Below are positions 8,266-17,197 of a DNA stretch of 64,000 bases, one piece after another (position 1 is the first letter of the stretch; each line of letters begins with the position of its first letter). The notes under the pieces were generated by a model. It ran no database searches. It worked only from the letters and a program-made list of their open reading frames with translations, and was not told the DNA's origin. A program made the position numbers and the translations under genes. The DNA lies in assembly GCA_002421605.1 (NCBI GenBank), contig DISJ01000009.1:253717-317716 (forward strand), read 5' to 3'. This stretch comes from Rhodobacteraceae bacterium UBA6213. GTDB taxonomy: Bacteria; Pseudomonadota; Alphaproteobacteria; Rhodobacterales; Rhodobacteraceae.

Positions 8266-9082
8266 CTCGGTGCGCCCAAGAGGCCCCCGCATCATCGCTG
8301 TCGCGAACCAAAAGGGCGGCGTCGGCAAAACGACAACCGCCATCAATCTTGCGGCGTCGCTGGCCGAAAAAGGCAATCGCGTGTTGCTCGTTGACATCGA
8401 CCCGCAAGGCAACGCTTCAACCGGCCTTGGTGTAGAACCGCAGCGTCGCAGCGCGACCACCTATAATCTGCTACTAGAGGAGACCCCGCTGAGCGAAGTT
8501 ATCGTGCCCACAAGCGCCCCGGGCGTCTGGCTTTCTCCCGCGACGACAGATCTTTCGTCTGCTGATATGGAGCTTGTGGCGAACGAAAAGCGAAGCTTCC
8601 TTCTGCACGATGCTTTGCGCCAACCCGCGATCGATGAATTCGCTTTTGATTTCGTGTTGATCGACTGCCCGCCCTCACTCAGCCTACTGACGGTCAACGC
8701 ACTGGTGGCTGCAAATGCGGTGTTGGTGCCGCTTCAGGCCGAGTTTTTCGCGCTCGAAGGTCTCTCACAGTTGATGCTGACGATCCGCGAGGTGCGTCAG
8801 ACTGCAAACCCTGATCTGCGAATCGAAGGCGTCGTTTTGACGATGTACGACGTGCGCAACAACCTTTCGCAGCAGGTCGAGGCGGATGTCCGCACAACGC
8901 TGGGCGAGATGGTTTTCAAGACGATGATTCCCCGAAACGTGCGCATTTCCGAGGCGCCATCGCATGCGCTGCCGGTTCTGAGCTACGATTCGGCATCAAA
9001 AGGCAGCGCAGCGTACCGCGCGCTCGCAGATGAACTTCTGGCACGGCGCGCTGGCGTCAGATTAGAAAGGGCACCGCTATGA
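8258..9082 (+). CDS. parA: Chromosome-partitioning ATPase ParA
   Basis: Walker-type ATPase that forms the DNA-bound gradient used by ParB-parS complexes to segregate newly replicated origins. The 274-residue protein has the deviant Walker A KGGVGKTT at 19-26, DIDPQGNAST (Walker A') near residue 46 and IDCPPSLSLLTVNAL (Walker B) near 131. It lacks the N-terminal HTH of plasmid ParA proteins, as expected of chromosomal Soj-type ParA. The GTG start lies inside the rsmG end (8-base overlap) and the stop overlaps parB as ATGA. Confidence 0.96.
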   Translation: MPNSVRPRGPRIIAVANQKGGVGKTTTAINLAASLAEKGNRVLLVDIDPQGNASTGLGVEPQRRSATTYNLLLEETPLSEVIVPTSAPGVWLSPATTDLSSADMELVANEKRSFLLHDALRQPAIDEFAFDFVLIDCPPSLSLLTVNALVAANAVLVPLQAEFFALEGLSQLMLTIREVRQTANPDLRIEGVVLTMYDVRNNLSQQVEADVRTTLGEMVFKTMIPRNVRISEAPSHALPVLSYDSASKGSAAYRALADELLARRAGVRLERAPL

Positions 9083-9975
9083 GCGAAAAGAAACTCGAAA
9101 AACGCGGCCTTGGCCGTGGCCTTTCGGCGCTGATGGCCGATGTCAACATGTCGCACGAGGCCGAGTCAGCCCCCGCCCGTCGGCGCAACGAAATGCGGGT
9201 TCCGATCGAAAGCTTGATTGCCAACCCGGATCAGCCGCGGCGCGACTTCGAACCCAACGCGCTTGCAGAGCTTGCGGCGTCGATCCGTCAGCGGGGCGTG
9301 ATCCAACCGCTTCTGGTTCGTGCGCATCCCAGCGAGCCTGACCGCTACGAAATCGTCGCGGGCGAACGCCGCTGGCGTGCCGCACAAATGGCACAACTGC
9401 ATGAAGTTCCGGTGCTTTTGCGCGACTTGTCCGATACTGAAGTGCTCGAATTCGCCATTATCGAAAACATTCAACGCGCCGATCTCAACGCGATTGAAGA
9501 GGCGATGGGTTACCAGCAGTTGATGGAACGATTTGGCCATACCCAAGAGCGGATCGCAGAGGGGTTATCCAAAAGCCGCCCCTACATCACCAACATCCTG
9601 CGCTTGTTGCAGCTTCCGACCGAGGTTCAGGCGCATGTGCGCGAAGGCAGGCTGTCCGCCGGACACGCGCGCGCACTCATCACCACGCCGGACCCGGTGG
9701 CCCTTGCGGCTCAGGTCATCGCAAAAGGTCTTTCGGTGCGCGAAACCGAACGTCTCGCCAAACCCGCCGCTGCCAAAGGCCATGACAGCACCAAAACAGA
9801 ACGCAAACCGTTGAAAGATGCCGATACGCGGGCCTTGGAACAAGAGCTTTCAGCACATCTGAAAATGCGCGTGACGATCGAGCACAAAGGCTTTGATGGC
9901 GGCCAGATGGTCATCACCTACCGTAGCCTCGATCAACTTGATGAGCTTTGCCAAATTCTGAGCGCGATGCATTAG
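9079..9975 (+). CDS. parB: Chromosome-partitioning protein ParB (CTPase, parS binder)
   Basis: Binds parS, loads as a CTP-gated clamp and recruits ParA and SMC. The 298-residue protein starts with the ParA-interacting RGLGRGLSALMAD, has NPDQPRR near 48, the CTP-binding GERRWRAAQMA box near 95-105, and a helix-turn-helix around TQERIAEGLSKSRPYITNI (155-173). The C-terminal dimerisation domain follows a basic low-complexity linker near 225-245. Two matching parS sites lie 1.4-3.3 kb upstream. It converges with hemW, leaving only 11 bp between stops. Confidence 0.96.
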   Translation: MSEKKLEKRGLGRGLSALMADVNMSHEAESAPARRRNEMRVPIESLIANPDQPRRDFEPNALAELAASIRQRGVIQPLLVRAHPSEPDRYEIVAGERRWRAAQMAQLHEVPVLLRDLSDTEVLEFAIIENIQRADLNAIEEAMGYQQLMERFGHTQERIAEGLSKSRPYITNILRLLQLPTEVQAHVREGRLSAGHARALITTPDPVALAAQVIAKGLSVRETERLAKPAAAKGHDSTKTERKPLKDADTRALEQELSAHLKMRVTIEHKGFDGGQMVITYRSLDQLDELCQILSAMH

Positions 9976-9986
9976 TTTCAGTGGCG

Positions 9987-11141
9987 TCATGCCAATAGTT
10001 CACGCAGAACCGCGTTCAGCACGGGCATTCCGTCACGCGTGGCCCGGATACGCTCATCTGATGCTGCGAGCATGCCAAGTTCGACAAGCCGGGTCACTGC
10101 GTCGTGGGACAAAGCTGCACCTGATAGCGCCGCAAACCGCTCGCGGCTAACACCCTCGGCAAGCCGAAGCCCCATCATCAAAAACTCTGCGCCGCGCTCG
10201 GAATGGCCAAGAGCCTCGCGCGGCAGTTCTGCGGGCCGGCCCGCTTCTACGGCATCAAGCCATACTTGCGGCGCACGCGGCGCCTCGGTCGCCCAGCGTG
10301 ACCCTGTCAGTGTTAGCCGTCCATGCGCGCCGGGACCGATCCCTGCATAATCGCCCGAGCGCCAGTAGATCAGGTTGTGGCGGCTTTCCTGTCCTGGCCG
10401 CGCATGGTTGGAGACCTCATACGCAGGAAGCCCGGCAGTCTCGCAAATATCCTGCGTTGCCAAATACATATCGGCCGCCTCGTCATCCAGTGGTAGGCCC
10501 TTGAGCTGACCGCGAGCGTGCCGTGCACCAAAAACCGTGCCCTGCTCGATCGTTAGCTGGTAAAGCGAAAAGTGGTCCACGGCCATCGCCAACGCCTCAC
10601 GCAACTCTGCCTGCCACGCGCTCAGCGTCTGCCCTTGACGCGCATATATCAGATCAAAGCTCACACGCCCAAAGCTTGCCCGCGCAATATCGAAGGCCGC
10701 TCGCGCCTCAGCCACAGAGTGCATCCGCCCAAGGCGGCGTAAATCAGTGTCGTTTAAGGCTTGAACGCCCATCGAAACTCGGTTTACACCAGCTTCTGCA
10801 TAAGCAGCAAAGCGCCCCGCCTCAACGCTGCCGGGGTTTGCCTCAAGCGTAACCTCCAAGTCGTTGGCAAGCAGCCATGTTTTGCTGATCCGCTCAAGAA
10901 GTGCAGCTACCAGCTCCGGGTCCATCAGCGAAGGCGTGCCTCCACCAAAGAAAACCGTGCTCAGAACACGCCCTTTGGTTTCATGCCCTAACCTGTCTAT
11001 TTCGGACAAATAGGCTCTCAGCCAGCGATTTTGGTCGATTTTCTCGGCAACATGGCTATTGAAATCGCAGTAGGGGCATTTCGACGCACAAAAGGGCCAG
11101 TGGATATAAAGCCCGAACCCCGCGCTTCGCCAATCGTCCAT
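9987..11141 (-). CDS. hemW: Haem chaperone HemW (radical SAM, formerly coproporphyrinogen III oxidase-like)
   Basis: The 384-residue protein begins with GLYIHWPFCASKCPYCDF, the HemN/HemW radical SAM motif in which Cys18, Cys22 and Cys25 (CxxxCxxC) bind the 4Fe-4S cluster. GGGTPS follows near residue 67. It lacks the extra N-terminal cysteine region of true HemN; characterised members of this subfamily bind haem and act as a haem chaperone rather than as an oxidase. It lies just downstream of the rdgB-RidA fusion gene (3-bp gap), matching the frequent alphaproteobacterial order rph-rdgB-hemW. Confidence 0.92.
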   Translation of the reverse strand: MDDWRSAGFGLYIHWPFCASKCPYCDFNSHVAEKIDQNRWLRAYLSEIDRLGHETKGRVLSTVFFGGGTPSLMDPELVAALLERISKTWLLANDLEVTLEANPGSVEAGRFAAYAEAGVNRVSMGVQALNDTDLRRLGRMHSVAEARAAFDIARASFGRVSFDLIYARQGQTLSAWQAELREALAMAVDHFSLYQLTIEQGTVFGARHARGQLKGLPLDDEAADMYLATQDICETAGLPAYEVSNHARPGQESRHNLIYWRSGDYAGIGPGAHGRLTLTGSRWATEAPRAPQVWLDAVEAGRPAELPREALGHSERGAEFLMMGLRLAEGVSRERFAALSGAALSHDAVTRLVELGMLAASDERIRATRDGMPVLNAVLRELLA

Positions 11142-11144
11142 CTT

Positions 11145-12128
11145 TCAGCCTTTGAACGCGGTGACTTCAATCTCCACCTTCATCTCTGGCCGGATCAATC
11201 CTGCGATTACCATGGTCGCCGCGGGGCGCACTTCGCCCAAGGCCTCGCCAATTGCCGGGGCAAGTGCCTCAACCAGATCCGCATCAACAACCGTGTACTG
11301 AACCCGCACAATATCGGCCATTTCAAAGCCACCCTGATCAAGCGCCCAGCGGATCGTGGCAAAACAGTTGCGAGCTTGGGCTGCGACATCCTCGGGCATC
11401 GTCATGGCGGCATAATCATAGCCCGTCACGCCTGACACAAAGCACCAAGGTCCTTTCACCACAGCGCGGCTATACCCCATAGTCGCCTCAAAGGGCGATC
11501 CTGTCGAAATCCGCTGCACGCGACCCTCCAGACATGTCTTGAACCTGTGAAAAGCATCAGCCCGATGGCTGATCCGGTTCTTTTCGCCCGGGTCCATTTC
11601 GGCGAAGGTTATCTCATAGCCTTCCGGTACAAACATCGGGTCATACCCGTGCCCCTGCGCGCCCCGCATCGGCCAGATCACTTGCCCCTCGCAGCGCCCC
11701 TCGAACACCTCGTCATGCCCATCTGGCCAGGCCAGCGCAAGGGTCGAGCGAAACCGCGCATGCCGAGGCATCGGCGCCTTTACCGCGTCAAGCTCAGCCC
11801 ACGTCCGGGTCATGGCTAACACGAAATCGCGCCCCTTGGGTGTTTCTGCCCAGTTGGCGGTATAAACACCCGGCGCGCCGCCAAGCGCGTCAACTTCTAT
11901 GCCGCTGTCATCTGCCAAAGCAGGCAGCCCGGTCGCCTGCGCAGCGGCGTGCGCCTTGATCCGCGCATTGCCAACAAACGTGTCCTCGGTTTCTTCAGGC
12001 TCCGCCAACCCCAGCTCTGCCGCGCCCACGACCTCAACACCATAGGGCGCAAGCATCGCCCGCATCTCGTCCAGCTTACCCGCGTTATGCGTTGCAACCA
12101 GCAGGCGGCTGCCTGCGAACCGCCTCAT
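11145..12128 (-). CDS. rdgB: Fusion protein: RdgB XTP/dITP pyrophosphatase plus C-terminal RidA-like domain
   Basis: Residues 1-202 are a complete RdgB/HAM1 enzyme that removes dITP and XTP: VATHNAGKLDE (11-21), LADDSGIEVDAL (71-82), GYDPMFVPEG (161-170) and the KNRISHRADAF end (183-193). Residues 204-327 are a YjgF/RidA-type domain starting QRISTGSPFE. No stop separates them. The join reads CLEG-RVQRIS, and a GTG (11519) with GGAGGG 4 bases upstream lies exactly at the RidA start, suggesting two former genes joined by loss of the rdgB stop. The RidA part has RPAAT where active imine deaminases have an Arg (about residue 304), so deaminase activity is doubtful. Whether one or two proteins are made is open. 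Confidence 0.88.
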   Translation of the reverse strand: MRRFAGSRLLVATHNAGKLDEMRAMLAPYGVEVVGAAELGLAEPEETEDTFVGNARIKAHAAAQATGLPALADDSGIEVDALGGAPGVYTANWAETPKGRDFVLAMTRTWAELDAVKAPMPRHARFRSTLALAWPDGHDEVFEGRCEGQVIWPMRGAQGHGYDPMFVPEGYEITFAEMDPGEKNRISHRADAFHRFKTCLEGRVQRISTGSPFEATMGYSRAVVKGPWCFVSGVTGYDYAAMTMPEDVAAQARNCFATIRWALDQGGFEMADIVRVQYTVVDADLVEALAPAIGEALGEVRPAATMVIAGLIRPEMKVEIEVTAFKG

Positions 12129-12838
12129 GCCAATGCTGCCTTTTGCACGGCAACCAGCTCGGCCGCGCCAAGCTCTGCCAGATCGAGCAGTTTTCCCATC
12201 TCATCGCGCGAAAAAGTGGCGCCCTCCGCGGACATTTGCACTTCGATCAGCCGCCCGCGCCCGGTCAAAATGAAGTTACCGTCGGTTCCCGCCTCACTGT
12301 CTTCTGCATAATCAAGATCCAGCAGCACCTGTCCCGCGTAAATGCCGCACGACACCGCAACCACATGATCGACCAGCGGATCCGAGGTGATCGCGCCAGT
12401 TTTCAGCAGCTTGTTCACCGCCATCCGCAGCGCGACCCAACCCCCGGTGATCGAGGCGCAGCGCGTGCCGCCATCGGCCTGAATCACGTCGCAGTCGATC
12501 ACGATCTGCCGTTCCCCCAGCGCCGCGCGGTCCACACCGGCGCGCAGTGCTCTTCCGATAAGACGTTGAATTTCTTGTGTTCTTCCGGTTTGTTTGCCCG
12601 CAGCCGCCTCGCGCCGGTTGCGCGTATTAGTCGCGCGCGGCAGCATGCCGTATTCCGCAGTTACCCAGCCAAGCCCCGAACCCTTCAGAAACTGCGGCGC
12701 CTTGTCTTCAATTGTTGCAGAGCACAGCACATGCGTGCCGCCCGCCTTGATCAGGCACGAGCCCTCGGCGTGTCGCATGACGCCCGTCTCGATCGTGATC
12801 GCGCGCATTTCATTCAGATTTCGACCAGAGGGGCGCAT
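12125..12838 (-). CDS. rph: Ribonuclease PH
   Basis: Phosphorolytic 3'-5' exonuclease that trims tRNA precursors. The 237-residue protein begins MRPSGRNLNEMRAITIE and carries the RNase PH signature around CDVIQADGGTRCASITG (residues 115-131). Length and termini match the family. AAGGA lies 6 bases upstream of the ATG. The stop overlaps the start of the rdgB-RidA gene (ATGA). It is divergent from hrcA across a 107-bp intergenic region. Confidence 0.96.
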   Translation of the reverse strand: MRPSGRNLNEMRAITIETGVMRHAEGSCLIKAGGTHVLCSATIEDKAPQFLKGSGLGWVTAEYGMLPRATNTRNRREAAAGKQTGRTQEIQRLIGRALRAGVDRAALGERQIVIDCDVIQADGGTRCASITGGWVALRMAVNKLLKTGAITSDPLVDHVVAVSCGIYAGQVLLDLDYAEDSEAGTDGNFILTGRGRLIEVQMSAEGATFSRDEMGKLLDLAELGAAELVAVQKAALA

Positions 12839-12898
12839 AAAGGGTCCTTTCCCGCTTTTGGCCAGTTACAGCCGCGCTGCTACGCGATGCAACCCCGA

Positions 12899-12927
12899 TT
12901 GACGTGTCGGCGCACTGCACTTACCTC
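12899..12927 (+). promoter_or_regulatory. Candidate promoter for hrcA-grpE
   Basis: TTGACG (12899-12904), a 17-bp spacer and TACCTC (12922-12927) lie 18 bp upstream of the hrcA start, whose ribosome site is AAGGAG at 12934-12939. No CIRCE element (TTAGCACTC-N9-GAGTGCTAA) was found here, so this copy of hrcA does not look autoregulated through CIRCE. Confidence 0.45.
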
Positions 12928-12945
12928 GGTTTGAAGGAGTAAGAA

Positions 12946-14010
12946 ATGTCTGACGCGAGCCGCCGCCTGTCTGAAATGAATGAGCGCTCGCGCGAGGTGT
13001 TTCGCCGCGTTGTTGAAGGCTATCTCGACACCGGCGACCCTGTTGGCTCGCGCACGCTTAGTCGCACGATGAGCGAGCGCGTCTCGGCGGCAACTGTCCG
13101 CAATGTTATGCAAGACCTCGAATACATGGGCCTGCTTGACAGTCCGCATGTTTCGGCCGGGCGAATACCCACGCAAGCGGGCCTGCGGATCTTTGTTGAC
13201 GGGCTGATGGAAGTATCGCAGGTCGCCGCTGCCGATCGTGAAATGATCGACGCAACGCTTGGCGGCAACCAACCCGAGGTCGCTTCGGCGCTCGACAAGA
13301 TTGGGGCCGCACTTTCAGCAATCACCCGCAGCGCCAGTCTGGTACTGACACCCAAGCACGAAGCGCCCATTCGCCATATCGAGTTTGTCAGTTTGGCTGC
13401 AGACCGCGCGCTGGTCGTGTTGGTTTTTGCTGACGGCATGGTGGAAAACCGCGTTTTTACGCCGCCGCTTGGGCAAACGCCCTCGTCCATGCGCGAGGCC
13501 GCGAACTTTCTGAACGCGTTGGTAGAGGGGCGCACTCTTAGCGAGCTTCGCCTGCATGTCACGCGCGAAATCGCCGAACGGCGGCAGGAACTCGACAGTC
13601 TCGCCCGCGAACTTGCCGAAAGCGGACTCGCGCTGTGGGAGAACGCTGGCGAGCCGCAGGAACGGCTAATCGTGCGCGGTCGCGCCAATCTGATCGACAG
13701 CGAGGTTGCCGATTTGGACCGGGTGCGCTCGCTTTTCGACGATCTCGAGCGAAAGCGTGACATTGCCGAATTCCTCGATCTGACCGAGGGCGGCGCAGGT
13801 GTGCGCATTTTTATTGGCTCGGAGAACAAGCTTTTCTCTCTTTCGGGTTCCTCTCTGGTGGTGTCTCCCTATATGAACGCTGACCGGAAGATTATCGGTG
13901 CAGTGGGCGTGATCGGACCAACGCGCCTCAACTACGCGCGAATCGTTCCGATCGTTGATTATACGGCGCAGCTGGTCGGGCGCGTGCTGTCGGGCCAGGG
14001 CAAGGGGTAA
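12946..14010 (+). CDS. hrcA: Heat-inducible transcription repressor HrcA
   Basis: Represses groESL-type heat-shock operons by binding CIRCE and is folded by GroEL. The 354-residue protein has an N-terminal winged helix (about 8-85) with GDPVGSRTLSRT and SAATVRNVMQDLEYMGLLDSPHVSAGR-type recognition sequence, then the GAF-like HrcA core ending in VGVIGPTRLNYARIVPIVDY. A well-placed AAGGAG supports the ATG at 12946. grpE follows after 4 bp, the common alphaproteobacterial hrcA-grpE arrangement. Confidence 0.96.
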   Translation: MSDASRRLSEMNERSREVFRRVVEGYLDTGDPVGSRTLSRTMSERVSAATVRNVMQDLEYMGLLDSPHVSAGRIPTQAGLRIFVDGLMEVSQVAAADREMIDATLGGNQPEVASALDKIGAALSAITRSASLVLTPKHEAPIRHIEFVSLAADRALVVLVFADGMVENRVFTPPLGQTPSSMREAANFLNALVEGRTLSELRLHVTREIAERRQELDSLARELAESGLALWENAGEPQERLIVRGRANLIDSEVADLDRVRSLFDDLERKRDIAEFLDLTEGGAGVRIFIGSENKLFSLSGSSLVVSPYMNADRKIIGAVGVIGPTRLNYARIVPIVDYTAQLVGRVLSGQGKG

Positions 14011-14014
14011 GAGC

Positions 14015-14554
14015 ATGACTGATATGAAGAAAGACGAAATTGCCGAAGATCAAGCGCAGATGGACTCCGGTCTGGATGATGCGCTGGGGGAAATAGTGGC
14101 GCTTCGCGCCGAGCGCGACGATATGCGCGACCGTTTCATCCGCGCCCTTGCCGATGCTGAAAACATGCGCAAGCGCGCCGAGCGTGACCGCCGCGAGGCC
14201 GAACAATACGGCGGCACCAAGCTCGCGCGCGATCTCTTGCCGATTTATGACGCGCTGCGCCGTGCTCTTGATGCGGCCGGCGAAGAACAACAAAGCGCCG
14301 CTGCCGCGCTGATTGAAGGGGTGGAATTGACCCTGCGCGAGCTGCTCAACGTATTCGCCAAGCACGGCATGCAGCTGATTCAGCCACAAAACGGCGATAC
14401 CTTCGATCCCGCGCAGCATCAGGCGATGTTCGAGGCACCGCTGCCCGGCACCAAGGCAGGTGACATCATCGAGGTGATGACCGAGGGTTTCATGTTGCAC
14501 GACCGTTTGCTGCGCCCGGCGCAGGTGGGCGTATCGTCAACGCCAAAGTCTTAA
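14015..14554 (+). CDS. grpE: Nucleotide exchange factor GrpE
   Basis: Co-chaperone that exchanges ADP on DnaK. The 179-residue protein has an acidic N-terminus, a long coiled coil at about 25-90 that includes RFIRALADAENMRKRAERDR, and a beta domain containing VFAKHGMQLIQPQNGDTFDP and the AQVGVS end. The ATG at 14015 directly follows the hrcA stop; a longer frame beginning inside hrcA would add 20 unsupported residues. It converges with mutS with only 6 bp between stops, too short for an independent terminator. Confidence 0.95.
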   Translation: MTDMKKDEIAEDQAQMDSGLDDALGEIVALRAERDDMRDRFIRALADAENMRKRAERDRREAEQYGGTKLARDLLPIYDALRRALDAAGEEQQSAAAALIEGVELTLRELLNVFAKHGMQLIQPQNGDTFDPAQHQAMFEAPLPGTKAGDIIEVMTEGFMLHDRLLRPAQVGVSSTPKS

Positions 14555-14560
14555 ACGACC

Positions 14561-17197
14561 CTATTTCTGCGCAATTGCCTTGAGTTCGTACATCAACGCG
14601 AGCGCCTCGCGCGGTGAAAGCTCGTCGGGGTGCAGCGCGGTAAGGCGCTCTTGCAGCTTGCTTTCGGGTTTGCGCGCGGGTGGTGGTGGCGCTGCACGAA
14701 ACAGCGGCAGATCGTCGATCATCGCGCGCTGCCGTGCCGCACCTTCGCGCTCGCCTGACTCAAGCGCCTCCAGCACTACGCGTGCGCGCTCGATCACCGC
14801 CTGCGGTAGCCCGGCCAGCCGGGCGACTTGCACGCCATAGCTGCGGTCGGCGGCACCGCGCTTGACCTCGTGCAGAAAGACCAGTTCGCCCTGCCATTCG
14901 CGCGCGGTGACATTGGCATTTTCTACACCCGCCAGCTTGGCAGAAAGTGCTGCCATTTCATGGTAGTGCGTGGCAAAAAGCGCGCGACAGCGGTTAACGT
15001 CGTGCAGATGTTCCAGCACAGCCCAAGCAATCGACAGCCCGTCATAGGTGGCCGTGCCGCGCCCGATTTCATCGAGAATCACCAGCGCGCGGTCGTCCGC
15101 CTGGTTCAAGATCGCCGCGGTTTCGACCATCTCGACCATAAAGGTCGAGCGCCCTCGGGCAAGATCGTCGGCGGCACCGACCCGGCTGAACAGTTGGCTG
15201 ACCAGCCCGATCCGCGCTCTTTTTGCGGGCACAAAACTGCCCGCCTGCGCCAATAGCGCAATCAGCGCGTTTTGTCGCAGAAAGGTTGATTTACCTGCCA
15301 TATTCGGCCCGGTCAGCAGCCAGATAGCCGGGGTTTGACCTTCGGTCAGCGCGCAGTCGTTGGCCACAAATGCCTCGCCCGTGCGCCGCAGCGCCGCCTC
15401 GACCACCGGGTGTCGGCCGCCGGCCACATCGAAGGCGCGGCTTTCATCCAGCACCGGCTGCACCCAGTCCTCGGCGGCGGCAAGGTCTGCAAAGGCAGCG
15501 GCAAGGTCGATTTCTGCCAACGCCCGCGCGGCTAATGCAATTGGCCCCGCCTGCTCCAGAATGGCCGCACTCAGGCTGGAATAGATACGTTTTTCGATGT
15601 CGAGCGCGTGGTTCCCGGCGTTCAGAATACGCGTTTCCAGCGCACTCAGTTCAACCGTGGTAAAGCGCACCTGCCCGGCCGTGGTCTGGCGGTGAATGAA
15701 TATCTCGCTCAGCGGTGGCGCCAGCATCCGTTCAGCATGGCTTGAGGGGGTTTCTACAAAATAGCCCAGCACGTTGTTGTGCTTGATCTTCAGGCTGCCA
15801 ATTCCAGCCTGCTGCGCCAGTTCTGCTTGCATCGCCGCGATCACCGCGCGCCCCTCGTCGCGCAGGCGCCGGGTTTCGTCGAGCTCTGCATCAAAGCCCG
15901 CTGAAACAAAGCCGCCGTCGCGTGCCAACAGCGGGGGTTCAGCAACGATTGCGCGGGCTAGCAGCGCCAGCAACGCATCGTGCCCCACTAGCGCGCCTGC
16001 GGCCTCGGCCAATTGGGGCGGCGCGGCGCTATCAGCTAGCAGCGTTGCTATCTGCCCGGCCTGTCGCAAACCGTTGCGAATGGCGGCCATATCGCGCGGG
16101 CCGCCTCGATCAAGCGCCAGCCGTGAAATGGCACGGTCAAGGTCTGGGCAAAGTCGCAAGGCGGCGCGCAAATCATCGCGAAAGCGGCTCTCTGCCAGTA
16201 AAAAGCGCACTGCGTCATGCCTGCGGGCTATCTCGGCTAGGTTGCGCGACGGGGCAGCGATACGCCGTTCCATCAGCCGCCCGCCCGCCGCCGTAACGCT
16301 GCGGTCGATCACCGCCAGAAGCGAGCCTTCACGGCCACCCGAAAGCGCCTGCGTCAGTTCCAGGTTGCGCCGAGTTGCGGCGTCGATCTGCATGGCGCTA
16401 TTGGCGTCTTCGCGCAGTGGCGCGTGCAACAGCGGCAGCTTGCCGCGCTGGGTCAGCTCCAGATAGTCGGCAATCGCCCCCATCGCTGCCATCTCGGCAC
16501 GCCCGAAGCTGCCGAAAGCATCCAGTGTGCGCACAGAAAATAGCGCGCAAAGCCGCTTTTCCGCGCTTTGGCTGTCAAAGCTCGCGCGCGTCAGCGGCGT
16601 CAGTGCGGCGCGCGATTCAGAGACTAAAGCTGCCAAATCGGCCTGCCGCGCTTCGCTGACCAGAACCTCGCGGGGCGCCAACCGCGCCAGCTCAGGCGCC
16701 AACCGGACCAGCGGGCAGGGCATCACCCGAAACTCGCCGGTCGAAATATCGACCCAAGCCAGCGCCGCCTCATCACGCACCTCGGCCCAAGCGGCCAGAA
16801 AGTTGTGCCGGCGTGCTTCAAGCAGGCTCTCTTCGGTCAACGTGCCCGGCGTGACCAACCGCACCACCTGCCGCGCAACAACCGATTTGGCCCCGCGCTT
16901 GCGGGCTTTGGCCGGGTTTTCCATCTGCTCGGCAATCGCCACGCGAAACCCTTTGCGGATCAGCGTCAGCAGATAGCCCTCGGAGGCATGCACCGGAACG
17001 CCGCACATCTGGATGTCTTTGCCAAGGTGCTGGCCGCGTTTGGTGAGCGCTATGTCAAGCGCCGCCGAAGCTGCGACCGCATCCTCGAAGAACATCTCGA
17101 AAAAATCGCCCATACGATAAAACAGCAGGGCACCGGGGTTTGCCGCCTTGATTTCAAGGTATTGCGCCATCATTGGCGTGACTGCATCGCTGCTCAT
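14561..17197 (-). CDS. mutS: DNA mismatch repair protein MutS
   Basis: Recognises mismatches and recruits MutL. The 878-residue protein has the mismatch-wedge FYRMGDFFEMF motif with Phe32-Phe33-Glu34 in the FxE position, the connector, lever and clamp domains, and a C-terminal ABC ATPase with GPNMAGKSTFLRQ (Walker A), an LDEIGRGTATYDGLS stretch and ATHYHE. The ATG at 17197 is chosen because the upstream extension to 17317 has no MutS resemblance. It is a full-length MutS1 type. No linked mutL is in view. Confidence 0.97.
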   Translation of the reverse strand: MSSDAVTPMMAQYLEIKAANPGALLFYRMGDFFEMFFEDAVAASAALDIALTKRGQHLGKDIQMCGVPVHASEGYLLTLIRKGFRVAIAEQMENPAKARKRGAKSVVARQVVRLVTPGTLTEESLLEARRHNFLAAWAEVRDEAALAWVDISTGEFRVMPCPLVRLAPELARLAPREVLVSEARQADLAALVSESRAALTPLTRASFDSQSAEKRLCALFSVRTLDAFGSFGRAEMAAMGAIADYLELTQRGKLPLLHAPLREDANSAMQIDAATRRNLELTQALSGGREGSLLAVIDRSVTAAGGRLMERRIAAPSRNLAEIARRHDAVRFLLAESRFRDDLRAALRLCPDLDRAISRLALDRGGPRDMAAIRNGLRQAGQIATLLADSAAPPQLAEAAGALVGHDALLALLARAIVAEPPLLARDGGFVSAGFDAELDETRRLRDEGRAVIAAMQAELAQQAGIGSLKIKHNNVLGYFVETPSSHAERMLAPPLSEIFIHRQTTAGQVRFTTVELSALETRILNAGNHALDIEKRIYSSLSAAILEQAGPIALAARALAEIDLAAAFADLAAAEDWVQPVLDESRAFDVAGGRHPVVEAALRRTGEAFVANDCALTEGQTPAIWLLTGPNMAGKSTFLRQNALIALLAQAGSFVPAKRARIGLVSQLFSRVGAADDLARGRSTFMVEMVETAAILNQADDRALVILDEIGRGTATYDGLSIAWAVLEHLHDVNRCRALFATHYHEMAALSAKLAGVENANVTAREWQGELVFLHEVKRGAADRSYGVQVARLAGLPQAVIERARVVLEALESGEREGAARQRAMIDDLPLFRAAPPPPARKPESKLQERLTALHPDELSPREALALMYELKAIAQK

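Noticed and set aside
12092..12934. A 280-residue plus-strand frame opposite rph
   Set aside because: It is antisense to the well-supported rph, has no domain, and results from high GC content.
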